Of a DNA stretch of 64,000 nt, positions 8,581 through 16,687 are shown one piece after another. Origin of the DNA: Clostridiales bacterium. GTDB taxonomy: Bacteria > Bacillota > Clostridia > Lachnospirales > Lachnospiraceae. Under the pieces are notes generated by a model, which worked only from the letters and a program-made list of their open reading frames with translations, searched no databases and was not told the origin of the DNA. The stretch lies in assembly GCA_012735495.1 (NCBI GenBank), contig JAAYHD010000055.1, positions 62,001 through 126,000 of the forward strand, written 5' to 3'. The stretch's first letter is position 1. Every line of letters starts with the position of its first letter. Position numbers and translations under genes: made by a program.

Positions 8581-11292
8581 TTATTCATTGTCCTTCTCTT
8601 CCATCATCCTGATAAACAGCTTTACTATCTCCGGGTCGAATCTTTTGCCGGATCCGTCCTTTATTTTTTGAAGAGCGGCGGCTTTTTTTTCTTCATGAGT
8701 ACCCTCAGTCATATAGTATTTCCGGCTATAGGATTCTGCAATTGCTATAATTCTGACAAGCAGGGGGATCTGGTCTCCCTTCAAACCACGGGGATATCCG
8801 CTGCCGTCCCAATGCTCATGATGGCTGTACACGTATTCCGCAAGATCCAGGGTATCGTCAAAGAGATTCAAAATCCTATATCCTACTATAACATGCTGCT
8901 GTAATTCTTCTTTTTCATCCATGGAATGCTCCTTCAGCGACAGCAGGCGGTCATTAAAAGTTATCTTTCCGATATCATGCAGGTAACCGGCACGTATCAG
9001 CTGATTAATTTCAAACTCGGACAGCTTCATGTAAGCGCCTATCTCACCGCACAGCTTGCTGACTTCCATGGAATGCTGCTTCTCATAACTGCTTCGAAGA
9101 TGCAGGGCATCGATAATTGCTCCTGCCATATCCGTATTGATTGATTTCTGATTAATGGCCTTATCCTTGTACATTGCGTTTTCGGCAATGCTTATTATTT
9201 CATCCAGCGATTCCCCGGGATTTGTTTTAGTCCCATATCCGAGGGATATGCTGCACTTGATTGCCTTGGTATGCTCGTTGACCTTCACGAATTCCATCCT
9301 AATATTCTCAATTATCCTTCCGGCACTTTCAGAATCTGTTCCGGGCATAAGTATGATAAATTCATCCCCTCCGACACGGGCTACCAGGTCTTCTTCCCTG
9401 CATGAACGCCTTAGAATATCGGCGGTTTCTGTAATTAGCTTGTCTCCGGCGGCATGCCCGAAGATGTCATTTGTCATTTTCAGTCCGTTTATATCCGCAT
9501 ATATTACCGAAAGAGGAAGGTTTTCAGGAGTATCAATCCGTGTCCGGCTTTCCTCAAAGCTTCGCCTGTTGTGGAATCCCGTCAGAATATCGTGGCTGCT
9601 TAAGTACCGGATCTTTTCCTCCCTTTGTTTGCGCTCGGTGATATCCATAAAGGTTACCACTCCGCCGATAACCTTGCCATCCTTGATTTGCGGGTATGAA
9701 TGATATTCAACATCCAGGAAGGTACCATCCTTCCTCCAAAAGACTTCATCCTCCGATTCAATGCCGTTACCCTGCAATATTGTCTTGAGTATCTTACAGT
9801 CATCAATATTAATCGGGCTGCCGTCACGATGGGAGTGATGTATCTGTGTATGCATATTTTTACCCAGCAGCTCATCCTGGCTGTCATATCCCAACAGCCT
9901 TAAAGTGCTTTTATTGCAGAATGTGCACCTGCCCTCAAGGTCTATTCCGTATATGGCTTCAGCGGTGGAATCAAGCAAGAGCTGAAGCTTTTCCTTGTTT
10001 TCCTCCAAGTCCCTGTTAAGCCTTGATAATTCCTCGGTTCTCTCCTTAACTGCGGCCTCCAGGTTGCTGATCAAGTAGTACATCCTGTCGGCTACATTGT
10101 TGAATACCTCGGAGATTCTGCCTATTTCGTCATTCCTGGTTATGGGCACCCTTTCTGTCAAATCTCCCCCCGCCATCGCTTCGGATACTTTTAGAAGGCT
10201 GTTCATCGGCCTCAGCAGCATTGCAGCAATACTTAAATATATAAAAATAGCCAGCAACAATATCATCGCTGCAAGAGCCAGCGATATGTACAGGCTGTTG
10301 ACAACAGGCTTTATAAGGATTTCTTCCGGAATGGCCGATATGATTACCCAATTCAGCCCTTCATTCTTTATCTCCTTTACATTTATGTAAAGATTATCTA
10401 TTTTTCCGCTGAACGATTCTTCCTTGCCTTGGTTTTTCAGGTAAATGCCGTAGGCCTCCTGAATACTTGCGTTATTTATCTTTTTAAAATGCTGCCTTTC
10501 AATAGCACCGTCCCTAAGAATTATATAATTATCCACTCCGGCGGAATTGGCTATGAGCATATTGGTGTCCTTTTCGACCAATATGGCGTATCCGCTGTAT
10601 TTGCTTACCGCATCCTCAAGGTATTTGGTTAATTCCGTAAGCAGCATATGGGTTCCCAGGACCCCAAAAAGCTTACCGTTCTCATCATAGACAGGGCTGG
10701 CATAGGATATCGTCAGGTCATTCATCGTAAAATGCTTGTATATGGGCGAGTATGTCGGATGCCCGTGCCTTACCGCCGCGGTAAACCAAGCCCTCCTGCG
10801 CGGGTCAAATTTGCCTGCCTTATTCGAGATCTCACCTGCCGTCATATCATCCTTCACTTTATAGCTCCACAAGTCCCCGCCGGTTTCGGCGTTGCTCCTA
10901 ACAATGTCTATGACTCCGTCCTCATTTCTTATAGCCCCGAAATATTCGCCGTCGACCGTGCCGAAGCTGAAGCTGTATATTTCCTTCTCATAGGAGCTTA
11001 AAACTCCGACAAAATATTTATCCCTGTTATCTTCGTCCGTTAAGTCAAAGAATCCGTTGTCAATTATATTGTAATTTACCTCGTTAATGTGCTCGGGAAC
11101 GAGTATTTTTGAGTATAACTCATCATATATCCTCTCGTTCAGGTCTTCGGCAATGCTTTTAATAGTCCGGTTTGCGGAAGTAAACCAGCCGGTGAAAACT
11201 ATGGAACCTATGCACGCGAATGACAATAGAATTGTTATTAAAAATCCTAAAATTATAGATTTTCTTATTGATAAGCTCTTTCGTTTCTTCAT
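8581..11292 (-). CDS. membrane sensor: dCache-HAMP-PAS-GGDEF-HD-GYP cyclic-di-GMP protein
   Basis: A 903-residue protein. A membrane helix (about 12-35) is followed by an extracytoplasmic Cache-type sensor (about 40-325), a second helix (about 330-355), HAMP, a coiled coil, PAS (about 435-550), GGDEF (about 560-710) and a C-terminal HD-GYP domain. The cyclase site is intact (RVGGDEFIIL), with an inhibitory RxxD (REED) five residues before GGDEF. The HD-GYP part keeps LHDIGK, the later HVIVGYRIL and HHEHWDGSGYPRG, but where most members have ADxYDAM it reads AESYSRKY, losing a usual metal-ligand aspartate. It could therefore make c-di-GMP and may hydrolyse it poorly or differently. It lies 12 bases after the REC-EAL gene, in one operon. 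Confidence 0.9.
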   Translation of the reverse strand: MKKRKSLSIRKSIILGFLITILLSFACIGSIVFTGWFTSANRTIKSIAEDLNERIYDELYSKILVPEHINEVNYNIIDNGFFDLTDEDNRDKYFVGVLSSYEKEIYSFSFGTVDGEYFGAIRNEDGVIDIVRSNAETGGDLWSYKVKDDMTAGEISNKAGKFDPRRRAWFTAAVRHGHPTYSPIYKHFTMNDLTISYASPVYDENGKLFGVLGTHMLLTELTKYLEDAVSKYSGYAILVEKDTNMLIANSAGVDNYIILRDGAIERQHFKKINNASIQEAYGIYLKNQGKEESFSGKIDNLYINVKEIKNEGLNWVIISAIPEEILIKPVVNSLYISLALAAMILLLAIFIYLSIAAMLLRPMNSLLKVSEAMAGGDLTERVPITRNDEIGRISEVFNNVADRMYYLISNLEAAVKERTEELSRLNRDLEENKEKLQLLLDSTAEAIYGIDLEGRCTFCNKSTLRLLGYDSQDELLGKNMHTQIHHSHRDGSPINIDDCKILKTILQGNGIESEDEVFWRKDGTFLDVEYHSYPQIKDGKVIGGVVTFMDITERKQREEKIRYLSSHDILTGFHNRRSFEESRTRIDTPENLPLSVIYADINGLKMTNDIFGHAAGDKLITETADILRRSCREEDLVARVGGDEFIILMPGTDSESAGRIIENIRMEFVKVNEHTKAIKCSISLGYGTKTNPGESLDEIISIAENAMYKDKAINQKSINTDMAGAIIDALHLRSSYEKQHSMEVSKLCGEIGAYMKLSEFEINQLIRAGYLHDIGKITFNDRLLSLKEHSMDEKEELQQHVIVGYRILNLFDDTLDLAEYVYSHHEHWDGSGYPRGLKGDQIPLLVRIIAIAESYSRKYYMTEGTHEEKKAAALQKIKDGSGKRFDPEIVKLFIRMMEEKDNE

Positions 11293-11304
11293 AAAATCGC
11301 CACC

Positions 11305-13773
11305 CTAGTATTTCAGCAATTCAATTGCCACATCCTCATTAAGCGGCCTGCTGATTAAGAATCCCTGGATATTGTCACAGTTATACTTCTCAAGATATAT
11401 TTTCTGCTCCTCATGCTCAACTCCTTCTGCCACAACACTGTGACCGAGCTTGTGAGCCATTGAAATAATGTCACCGGTAATGGATTCGTCCTTGAGTATT
11501 AAAAGCTTGTCAACAAAGCTTTTATCTATTTTAAGGCAGCTGATGTTAAGCTCCCTCTCCCTGGCAAGCGATGAATACCCCGTACCAAAGTCGTCGATAG
11601 CAACCCGAATGCCTGCGTTTTTAAGCTCCCCAAGTATCCTGTTCGCCTCCTGGTAATTCTCCACGAACAGGGACTCTGTGAGCTCAATCATAATATTGCC
11701 GGGATTAATGTTCATATCGGAGATAATTCCAAGCAAATCCCTGCTGAAGTTCTCGTTCAAAAGCTGCATTACCGATACATTTATCGATATGGTCATGTCT
11801 TTATAGCCGCAGCGGATAAGCTTTTTAAGGAATTTAAAGGCCTGTACGAATATCTTATGGCCAATCGGAATTATCAGCCTTGTCTTTTCCGCTATGGGTA
11901 TGAATTCGGCCGGGGAAACCAAGCCCAGTCTTTTGCTTTTTAACCTGGCCAATGCCTCAAACCCGCATATGCTTCTGTTTTTCAGGTTATAAATTGGCTG
12001 GAACTGAAGGAACAGGCCCCCGTCTTTTCTGTCCGATATGGCGTGCATAAGCTCATGCTTTATATACTCTTCCCGCAATAACTGCGCTTCCATTTCGCTG
12101 TCGAAAAAGCAATATATGATGCTGCTTTTATACATCTGTATGGCCCTTTCTGACGCATTCAGAAGGTTTCTCAGGAGCTGCTCCACATTGAATTTGTTCG
12201 TTTCATCAATCTCTACAATGCCTATGCCGCTTCCCACTTTCTCCATCCCATAAACCGAATCTATTGTCTTTATAATCCGCTCACAGAATTCAGACAAATC
12301 ATCCCTGGTTTTATATCCCTTAATATAGAATACAAAACGGTTTTCATATGTATTGAACAACTGGCATGTGTCCGTGCAAAAGCCGGTTAAAGCTTCGGCA
12401 ACTCTTTTTATTATTTCTTGGCTGTAATGAAATCCGTATGTCAGGCTCAATCTGTGAATGGAGCTTAAATTGATTCCCACAAGCGCTCTCTTTTCTTCAC
12501 ATGATGAGGCGGCTTCACTGATAAGCATGTTTTCCAGGTACCGGCGGTTATATAAACCAGTCCACGGGTCGTGTTCGTTGTTGTACCTGAGATAATTCTC
12601 AAATTTCTTCCTGTCGGATATGTCAACGATAATGCCCTCCAAGGCTATAACCTCGCCGTTTTCATCATATACGCCCTGACCCATCTCCAGCACCCATTTG
12701 CGTTCTCCGCTCTTGGTTTCTATCTCATATTCATGCCTGAATGTCTTTCTTTCGGGAAGAATGCGGTCCCATTCCTTTCTTAATATATCACGGTATTCGG
12801 GCGCTATGATGTCATTAAATGACAGCTTCCTGTTATACAAAAGCTCGTCTGCGGTATATCCGGTAAGATCATAGCATCCCGCCGAAACAAACTGCATGGT
12901 CCATTCATCATCATTGCTGCATCTGTATGCCATTCCGGGAAGGCTCGACAGGAAAACCGATTTGCTCCTCTCGCTTTCAAGAAGCTCTTCCTCCAGCTTC
13001 TTTTGCTCCGTAATATCCTGTACCAGGCATATGTGATAATTCCTGAGGAAATCCGGCAATGTCAGGGAAGCCACTACCATGTTCACCCATACTATCGATC
13101 CATCCGGGCGGACATACCTTTTTTCGATGGAGTAGCTTTTAATTTTGCCGGATTTAAGCTTATTGAAATTATCCAAATCCTTCTGCAAGTCATCCGGATG
13201 GGTTATATTAATCCATCCCAATTCATTAATTTCTTCCCTGGTTCTTCCGACAATCTGCTGAAATACAGAGTTTATGCTTATTATGGTCTCATCCGATTCT
13301 GCACCGCTGCTGTAGGAAATGGCAATCCCAATCGGTGCCTGTTTGAAAATCACATCAAAGGTTAAGCCCTGCTTATAATGCTTTTCATCAATAAGGGCCC
13401 GTACCCTGACAAGCTCCATATGAATGCCCAGTTTTACCCTTAAGGCATCGGGATAAACAGGTTTTCTTATATAATCAACGGCACCCAATTCCAACCCGCG
13501 GATTTCATCCTCAGGCTTATCCGGATGCGTCAAAATGATGACCGGGGTTTGATTGTATCTTTCATTGGCCTTGATTGCTTCAAGCAGACTAAACCCGTCC
13601 ATGTCCGGTGTTGTCAGATCCAGCATAATTAAATCGAATTTTTCATGACCATTAAGCACCTGAATGGCTTCTTTGCTTTCACAAGCAGAGAAAAAATGAT
13701 AATCTGCCAGATTCTCGCCGTATAGCATGCTATCCTTTGCAATTTCACCTATGACCAGTATTTTCGCAGACAT
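11305..13773 (-). CDS. response regulator REC-PAS-PAS-(degenerate GGDEF)-EAL c-di-GMP phosphodiesterase
   Basis: An 822-residue cytoplasmic protein: receiver domain (about 4-120, phosphoacceptor aspartate in LIMLDLTTPDMDG, lysine in DYIRKPVY), two PAS domains (about 135-260 and 270-395), a GGDEF-like domain (about 400-560) and EAL (about 570-822). The cyclase signature is replaced by YENRF, so this domain should not make c-di-GMP, though it could bind GTP. The EAL domain keeps FEALARL, SINVSVMQL, MIELTES, IDDFGTGYSSL, the LKIDKSFV lysine and VAEGVEHEEQ, as expected of an active phosphodiesterase. It lies between the TetR gene (13 bases upstream) and the GGDEF/HD-GYP gene (12 bases downstream). 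No histidine kinase partner is in the window. Confidence 0.9.
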   Translation of the reverse strand: MSAKILVIGEIAKDSMLYGENLADYHFFSACESKEAIQVLNGHEKFDLIMLDLTTPDMDGFSLLEAIKANERYNQTPVIILTHPDKPEDEIRGLELGAVDYIRKPVYPDALRVKLGIHMELVRVRALIDEKHYKQGLTFDVIFKQAPIGIAISYSSGAESDETIISINSVFQQIVGRTREEINELGWINITHPDDLQKDLDNFNKLKSGKIKSYSIEKRYVRPDGSIVWVNMVVASLTLPDFLRNYHICLVQDITEQKKLEEELLESERSKSVFLSSLPGMAYRCSNDDEWTMQFVSAGCYDLTGYTADELLYNRKLSFNDIIAPEYRDILRKEWDRILPERKTFRHEYEIETKSGERKWVLEMGQGVYDENGEVIALEGIIVDISDRKKFENYLRYNNEHDPWTGLYNRRYLENMLISEAASSCEEKRALVGINLSSIHRLSLTYGFHYSQEIIKRVAEALTGFCTDTCQLFNTYENRFVFYIKGYKTRDDLSEFCERIIKTIDSVYGMEKVGSGIGIVEIDETNKFNVEQLLRNLLNASERAIQMYKSSIIYCFFDSEMEAQLLREEYIKHELMHAISDRKDGGLFLQFQPIYNLKNRSICGFEALARLKSKRLGLVSPAEFIPIAEKTRLIIPIGHKIFVQAFKFLKKLIRCGYKDMTISINVSVMQLLNENFSRDLLGIISDMNINPGNIMIELTESLFVENYQEANRILGELKNAGIRVAIDDFGTGYSSLARERELNISCLKIDKSFVDKLLILKDESITGDIISMAHKLGHSVVAEGVEHEEQKIYLEKYNCDNIQGFLISRPLNEDVAIELLKY

Positions 13774-13786
13774 AGTTCATCCTCCG

Positions 13787-14407
13787 CTATATTTCCAATG
13801 TGGTATCGAAAACCTCTTTTCCTTTCAGCCTGCATTTATAAAATACCTTCCATAGCTCTAGCATTTCTCCTTTTGACGGCTGCCAGTTTTCAAACACAGC
13901 ATTGAAAATATAATTTTTTAAAAAGATCAAGAAGTATACAGATGCGATCTCCGCGTCAACCTCAATTAGTCCTGCCTGGGTGCACTCGATTAATATATCA
14001 TAAATGGTCTTATATCCCATTTGATACACGTTCTTTTGAAGTTCATGGACCTCTTTAGCCAATTCCTTCGGGCAAAACAGCGTATATCTGAAATAGAATT
14101 TCATCTCATCAATATGTGCTAATGCATAATTGACATTCGCACTGAATATAGAATAAAGCTGCATATCCGGTGGAAGCACATGCAGCAGGCTTTCGTAAGA
14201 TTTGCTTTCCTCAATGAATCTATCCAACAGCTTCTTGATTATTGATAAAAACAGGCCCTTCTTTGAATCAAAATAATTATACAGTGTCGGCGGATCTATC
14301 TCCGCTTTCTTGCAAATCATCCTGACACTGGTTCCCTCATAGCCCTGGTTTAAAAATAAAGAAAACGCTACCTGTTCTATTGTGTCTTTTTTATCAGCAG
14401 CTCCCAT
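13787..14407 (-). CDS. TetR/AcrR-family regulator, first gene of the c-di-GMP operon
   Basis: A 206-residue protein with the usual N-terminal helix-turn-helix (IEQVAFSLFLNQGYEGTSVR, then MICKKAEIDPPTLYNYFDSK) and an all-helical ligand/dimer domain. The ATG at 14407 has GGGGAG eight bases upstream; an in-frame TTG five codons earlier falls on that ribosome-binding site. A consensus promoter lies about 75 bases upstream, with a TTAACA-TT-TGTTAA inverted repeat between -10 and the gene, well placed for autorepression. Only 13 bases separate it from the REC-EAL gene, so it probably controls the two c-di-GMP enzymes as well as itself. The effector is unknown. Confidence 0.88.
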   Translation of the reverse strand: MGAADKKDTIEQVAFSLFLNQGYEGTSVRMICKKAEIDPPTLYNYFDSKKGLFLSIIKKLLDRFIEESKSYESLLHVLPPDMQLYSIFSANVNYALAHIDEMKFYFRYTLFCPKELAKEVHELQKNVYQMGYKTIYDILIECTQAGLIEVDAEIASVYFLIFLKNYIFNAVFENWQPSKGEMLELWKVFYKCRLKGKEVFDTTLEI

Positions 14408-14458
14408 TTTTACACTCCCCAATATATTACTGTTAGTTAAAAAAATGGAGTATTTTCT

Positions 14459-14472
14459 TTAACATTTGTTAA
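14459..14472 (-). promoter_or_regulatory. candidate TetR operator TTAACA-TT-TGTTAA
   Basis: An inverted repeat with 6-base arms just downstream of the -10 element, at about +5 to +18 of the predicted transcript of the TetR operon. Assigning it to this TetR protein is inference from position. Confidence 0.5.
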
Positions 14473-14483
14473 TCTTTGCCTTA

Positions 14484-14512
14484 ATTATATACCAGCTTTA
14501 TCCATGTGTCAA
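14484..14512 (-). promoter_or_regulatory. consensus promoter of the TetR / c-di-GMP operon
   Basis: TTGACA (14507-14512), a 17-base spacer and TATAAT (14484-14489), reading toward the TetR gene. Confidence 0.85.
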
Positions 14513-14523
14513 TGTTGAATAGA

Positions 14524-14564
14524 CAAACACCATAATATGACCGGAAGGCATATTATGGTGTTTG
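14524..14564. terminator. perfect 16-bp inverted repeat between divergent-side units
   Basis: The arms (14524-14539 and 14549-14564) match over 16 bases around a 9-base loop. The hairpin lies between the PII gene stop and the TetR promoter. Neither side has a clear U run, so it may be a terminator of the amt-PII unit or another element; see findings. Confidence 0.45.
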
Positions 14565-14660
14565 CGCAGAAGAACGCGTGTTAAAAGTGTATATTGGGGG
14601 GTATATGTATATGGCATTATATTGCCATTATACCGGTTTTGTGACTATGCGTGGCATATA

Positions 14661-15002
14661 CTATATTGCCGCATCGTCCATATCCTTTGTTCTTATTCTA
14701 ACTACCTTCTCCACATTATAAACAAATATCTTGCCGTCACCTATTTCTCCGGTATAGGCGTTTTCAAGTATTAACTTGATAACCGTATCCAGGTCGCTGT
14801 CCTTTACGACAAGGTCGATGACGACCTTCGGAATCAGGTCCACTTCGTACTTTTCGCCTCTCCACGCCTGGATTAATCCCTTTTGGTTTCCCTGTCCCGT
14901 TATTTCGCTTATCATTATTCCACCATAACAATCGCAGCAGCTCAGAGCCTTGTGGACATCAGAAAGCTTTTCGGGCCTAATAACAGCTTTAACCTGCTTC
15001 AT
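14661..15002 (-). CDS. PII nitrogen-regulatory protein (GlnB/GlnK family)
   Basis: A 113-residue PII signal protein. The start MKQVKAVIRPEKL, the T-loop segment QKGLIQAWRGEKYEVDLIPK with its tyrosine (Y52 here), and the C-terminal ATP/2-oxoglutarate-binding end TGEIGDGKIFVYNVEKVVRI all fit the family. PII trimers read the 2-oxoglutarate, ATP and ADP levels and, when paired with Amt, plug the ammonium channel. It follows the amt gene by 23 bases, the classical amt-glnK arrangement, and should share its transcript and leader control. Unusual is a cysteine cluster SCCDC at 21-25, where most relatives have the LNKLGIKG-type loop. Confidence 0.93.
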   Translation of the reverse strand: MKQVKAVIRPEKLSDVHKALSCCDCYGGIMISEITGQGNQKGLIQAWRGEKYEVDLIPKVVIDLVVKDSDLDTVIKLILENAYTGEIGDGKIFVYNVEKVVRIRTKDMDDAAI

Positions 15003-15025
15003 TTGATCCGACCTCCCTTCAACAA

Positions 15026-16408
15026 TTATTCATTAGACGCTTTTTTAATCTGCCTATATGCGCAGCCCACGGAGTCTACATCTTTATCCTCGGATATATA
15101 TCTGTAAGGCGTCTTGCGAAGAACCTGTTCCGGATAAGCCTGCATGCCATGCTCGCCGATATCCAGTCCTTCGATTTCTTCCTTAAGCGATACCCTAAGA
15201 CCGATGGTATTCTTTATTACCAGCCAAATTAAGCTTGATGCGGCCACTACAAATACTCCGGTCGCAAGAACGCCAAGTGTCTGTACTCCCAACAGCTTAA
15301 ATCCGCCGCCAAAGAACAGTCCGTTTGCCGTGCTGAGCCCGGTAACACCTTCCTGGGCAAATAACCCTATGGATAATGTGCCGAATATGCCGTTGGCAAG
15401 ATGAACGCCCAATGCTCCGACAGGATCGTCTAATCTCAGCTTATCAAACATTAATACCGCAAAGACCACCAACACGCCGGCCAATGCTCCTACCAGGTAG
15501 GACAAAGGTATATTTATATAAGCCGCTCCGGGTGTGATAGCCACCAGGCCGGCCAGCAGGCCGTTGATCGACATGCCCAGGTCTGGTTTTCCCGTTATCA
15601 TAACGGTAACCAGCGTTGCTGAAAGCAGTGCCATTATTCCCGCGCTGTTTGTGGATACCAGTATATGGGCTATTGCATCAGGATCCAGAGCCATGGTTGA
15701 ACCGGGGTTGAATCCGAACCATCCAAGCCACAGTACAAATGCTCCGATTGTGGCAAGACTCATATTGTGGCCGGGAATGGGATTTACCTTCCCGCTCTTC
15801 GTATATTTGCCCACCCTGGGTCCCAGTATTATAACACCGGCCAGGGCAGCCCATCCTCCCACGGAATGTACCGTCGTACCTCCGGCAAAATCAAGAAAAC
15901 CGAGCTCTGACAACCAGCCGCCGCCCCAAATCCAATGGCCTACGATGGGGTATACAAATACCGTCAGCAAGAACGCAAATACAATGAATGAGAAGTACTT
16001 GATTCTCTCCGCCACCGCACCGGAGACAATTGTGGCGGCGGTTCCGCAGAATACCAGCTGGAAGAAGTACTTCACCCAGAACGGTACTCCCGCCCATGAA
16101 ATTGCAGAATAAACACCTTCATAAGCATCTCCTACAGCCGGGGAATTGTCGGCTCCGCTGGCGAATAATAAGCCCTTAAGACCCATGAATCCGTTTCCGT
16201 CGCCAAACATCAATCCCCATCCAAGAATGTAAAATCCCAGTGACGATACGGCAAACACAATGAAGTTCTTAGACAGGATGTTCACCGTATTTTTCGTGCG
16301 TGCAAATCCGCTTTCCACCGCTGCGAATCCCAGATTCATAAAGAATACCAGCATTCCGCAAAGTACCACCCATATGGTGTCCAGTAAAACCTGTTTTTCC
16401 ATTTTCAT
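15026..16408 (-). CDS. amt: ammonium transporter (Amt/MEP/Rh family)
   Basis: A 460-residue membrane channel for ammonium with eleven predicted helices. The twin pore histidines appear in GGTTVHSVGGWAALAG and DDPVGALGVHLANGIFG, and the family signatures WLGWFGFNPGS and FFMNLGFAAVESGF are present. The cytoplasmic tail ends QAYPEQVLRKTPYRYI plus about 25 residues. Two ATGs two codons apart (16408 and 16402) share the GGAAGGGAG site; the second has the better spacing. The PII gene follows. Upstream lie a promoter and, between promoter and gene, an intrinsic terminator, so expression should need read-through. Confidence 0.93.
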   Translation of the reverse strand: MKMEKQVLLDTIWVVLCGMLVFFMNLGFAAVESGFARTKNTVNILSKNFIVFAVSSLGFYILGWGLMFGDGNGFMGLKGLLFASGADNSPAVGDAYEGVYSAISWAGVPFWVKYFFQLVFCGTAATIVSGAVAERIKYFSFIVFAFLLTVFVYPIVGHWIWGGGWLSELGFLDFAGGTTVHSVGGWAALAGVIILGPRVGKYTKSGKVNPIPGHNMSLATIGAFVLWLGWFGFNPGSTMALDPDAIAHILVSTNSAGIMALLSATLVTVMITGKPDLGMSINGLLAGLVAITPGAAYINIPLSYLVGALAGVLVVFAVLMFDKLRLDDPVGALGVHLANGIFGTLSIGLFAQEGVTGLSTANGLFFGGGFKLLGVQTLGVLATGVFVVAASSLIWLVIKNTIGLRVSLKEEIEGLDIGEHGMQAYPEQVLRKTPYRYISEDKDVDSVGCAYRQIKKASNE

Positions 16409-16477
16409 TCTCCCTTCCTCTTTATTATTAATTGATTTTAAATTGCTTTCGGCTGTATTTTTCCGCCGTTCATATAT

Positions 16478-16517
16478 TAAAAAAAGGCGCAGGAATCGAA
16501 ATGATTCAAACGCCTTT
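16478..16517 (-). terminator. intrinsic terminator inside the amt leader (possible attenuator)
   Basis: In the minus direction AAAGGCG...GAATC, a 5-base loop, GATTC...CGCCTTT is followed by seven T. The outer stem (7 bp) and inner stem (5 bp) are separated by a 3x3 internal loop. It lies about 70 bases before the amt start and downstream of the predicted amt promoter, with no second promoter seen between it and the gene. Confidence 0.7.
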
Positions 16518-16600
16518 GTTTTACACGATATTCGATTGATAAAAGCATAACGTAAATTCAGCCAAAATGCTGCGCATTTATAGCCGTCAATATGAAAATC

Positions 16601-16626
16601 GGCGCTGAAGATATTGCTTCAGCGCC
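16601..16626 (-). terminator. 10-bp hairpin: terminator of the Big2-protease gene and/or 5' end of the amt mRNA
   Basis: GGCGCTGAAG pairs perfectly with CTTCAGCGCC around a 6-base loop and is followed by GATTTTC. It lies about 60 bases past the protease-gene stop, but also starts about 6 bases after the predicted amt transcription start, so it may serve both transcripts. Confidence 0.6.
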
Positions 16627-16638
16627 TTTGCTAAGTGT

Positions 16639-16667
16639 ATTCTAATTCAAGATTTTTGTTTTGTCAA
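16639..16667 (-). promoter_or_regulatory. predicted promoter of amt-PII
   Basis: TTGACA (16662-16667), a 17-base spacer and TAGAAT (16639-16644). It is squeezed between the upstream stop codon (16688) and the hairpin at 16601-16626. Confidence 0.7.
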
Positions 16668-16687
16668 TAACAAATTTTAAAAAATTT

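Noticed and set aside
16409..16667. ANTAR two-hairpin target before amt
   Set aside because: Two hairpins are present, but the loops do not show the expected A-x-x-G six-base pattern, so I do not assign it.
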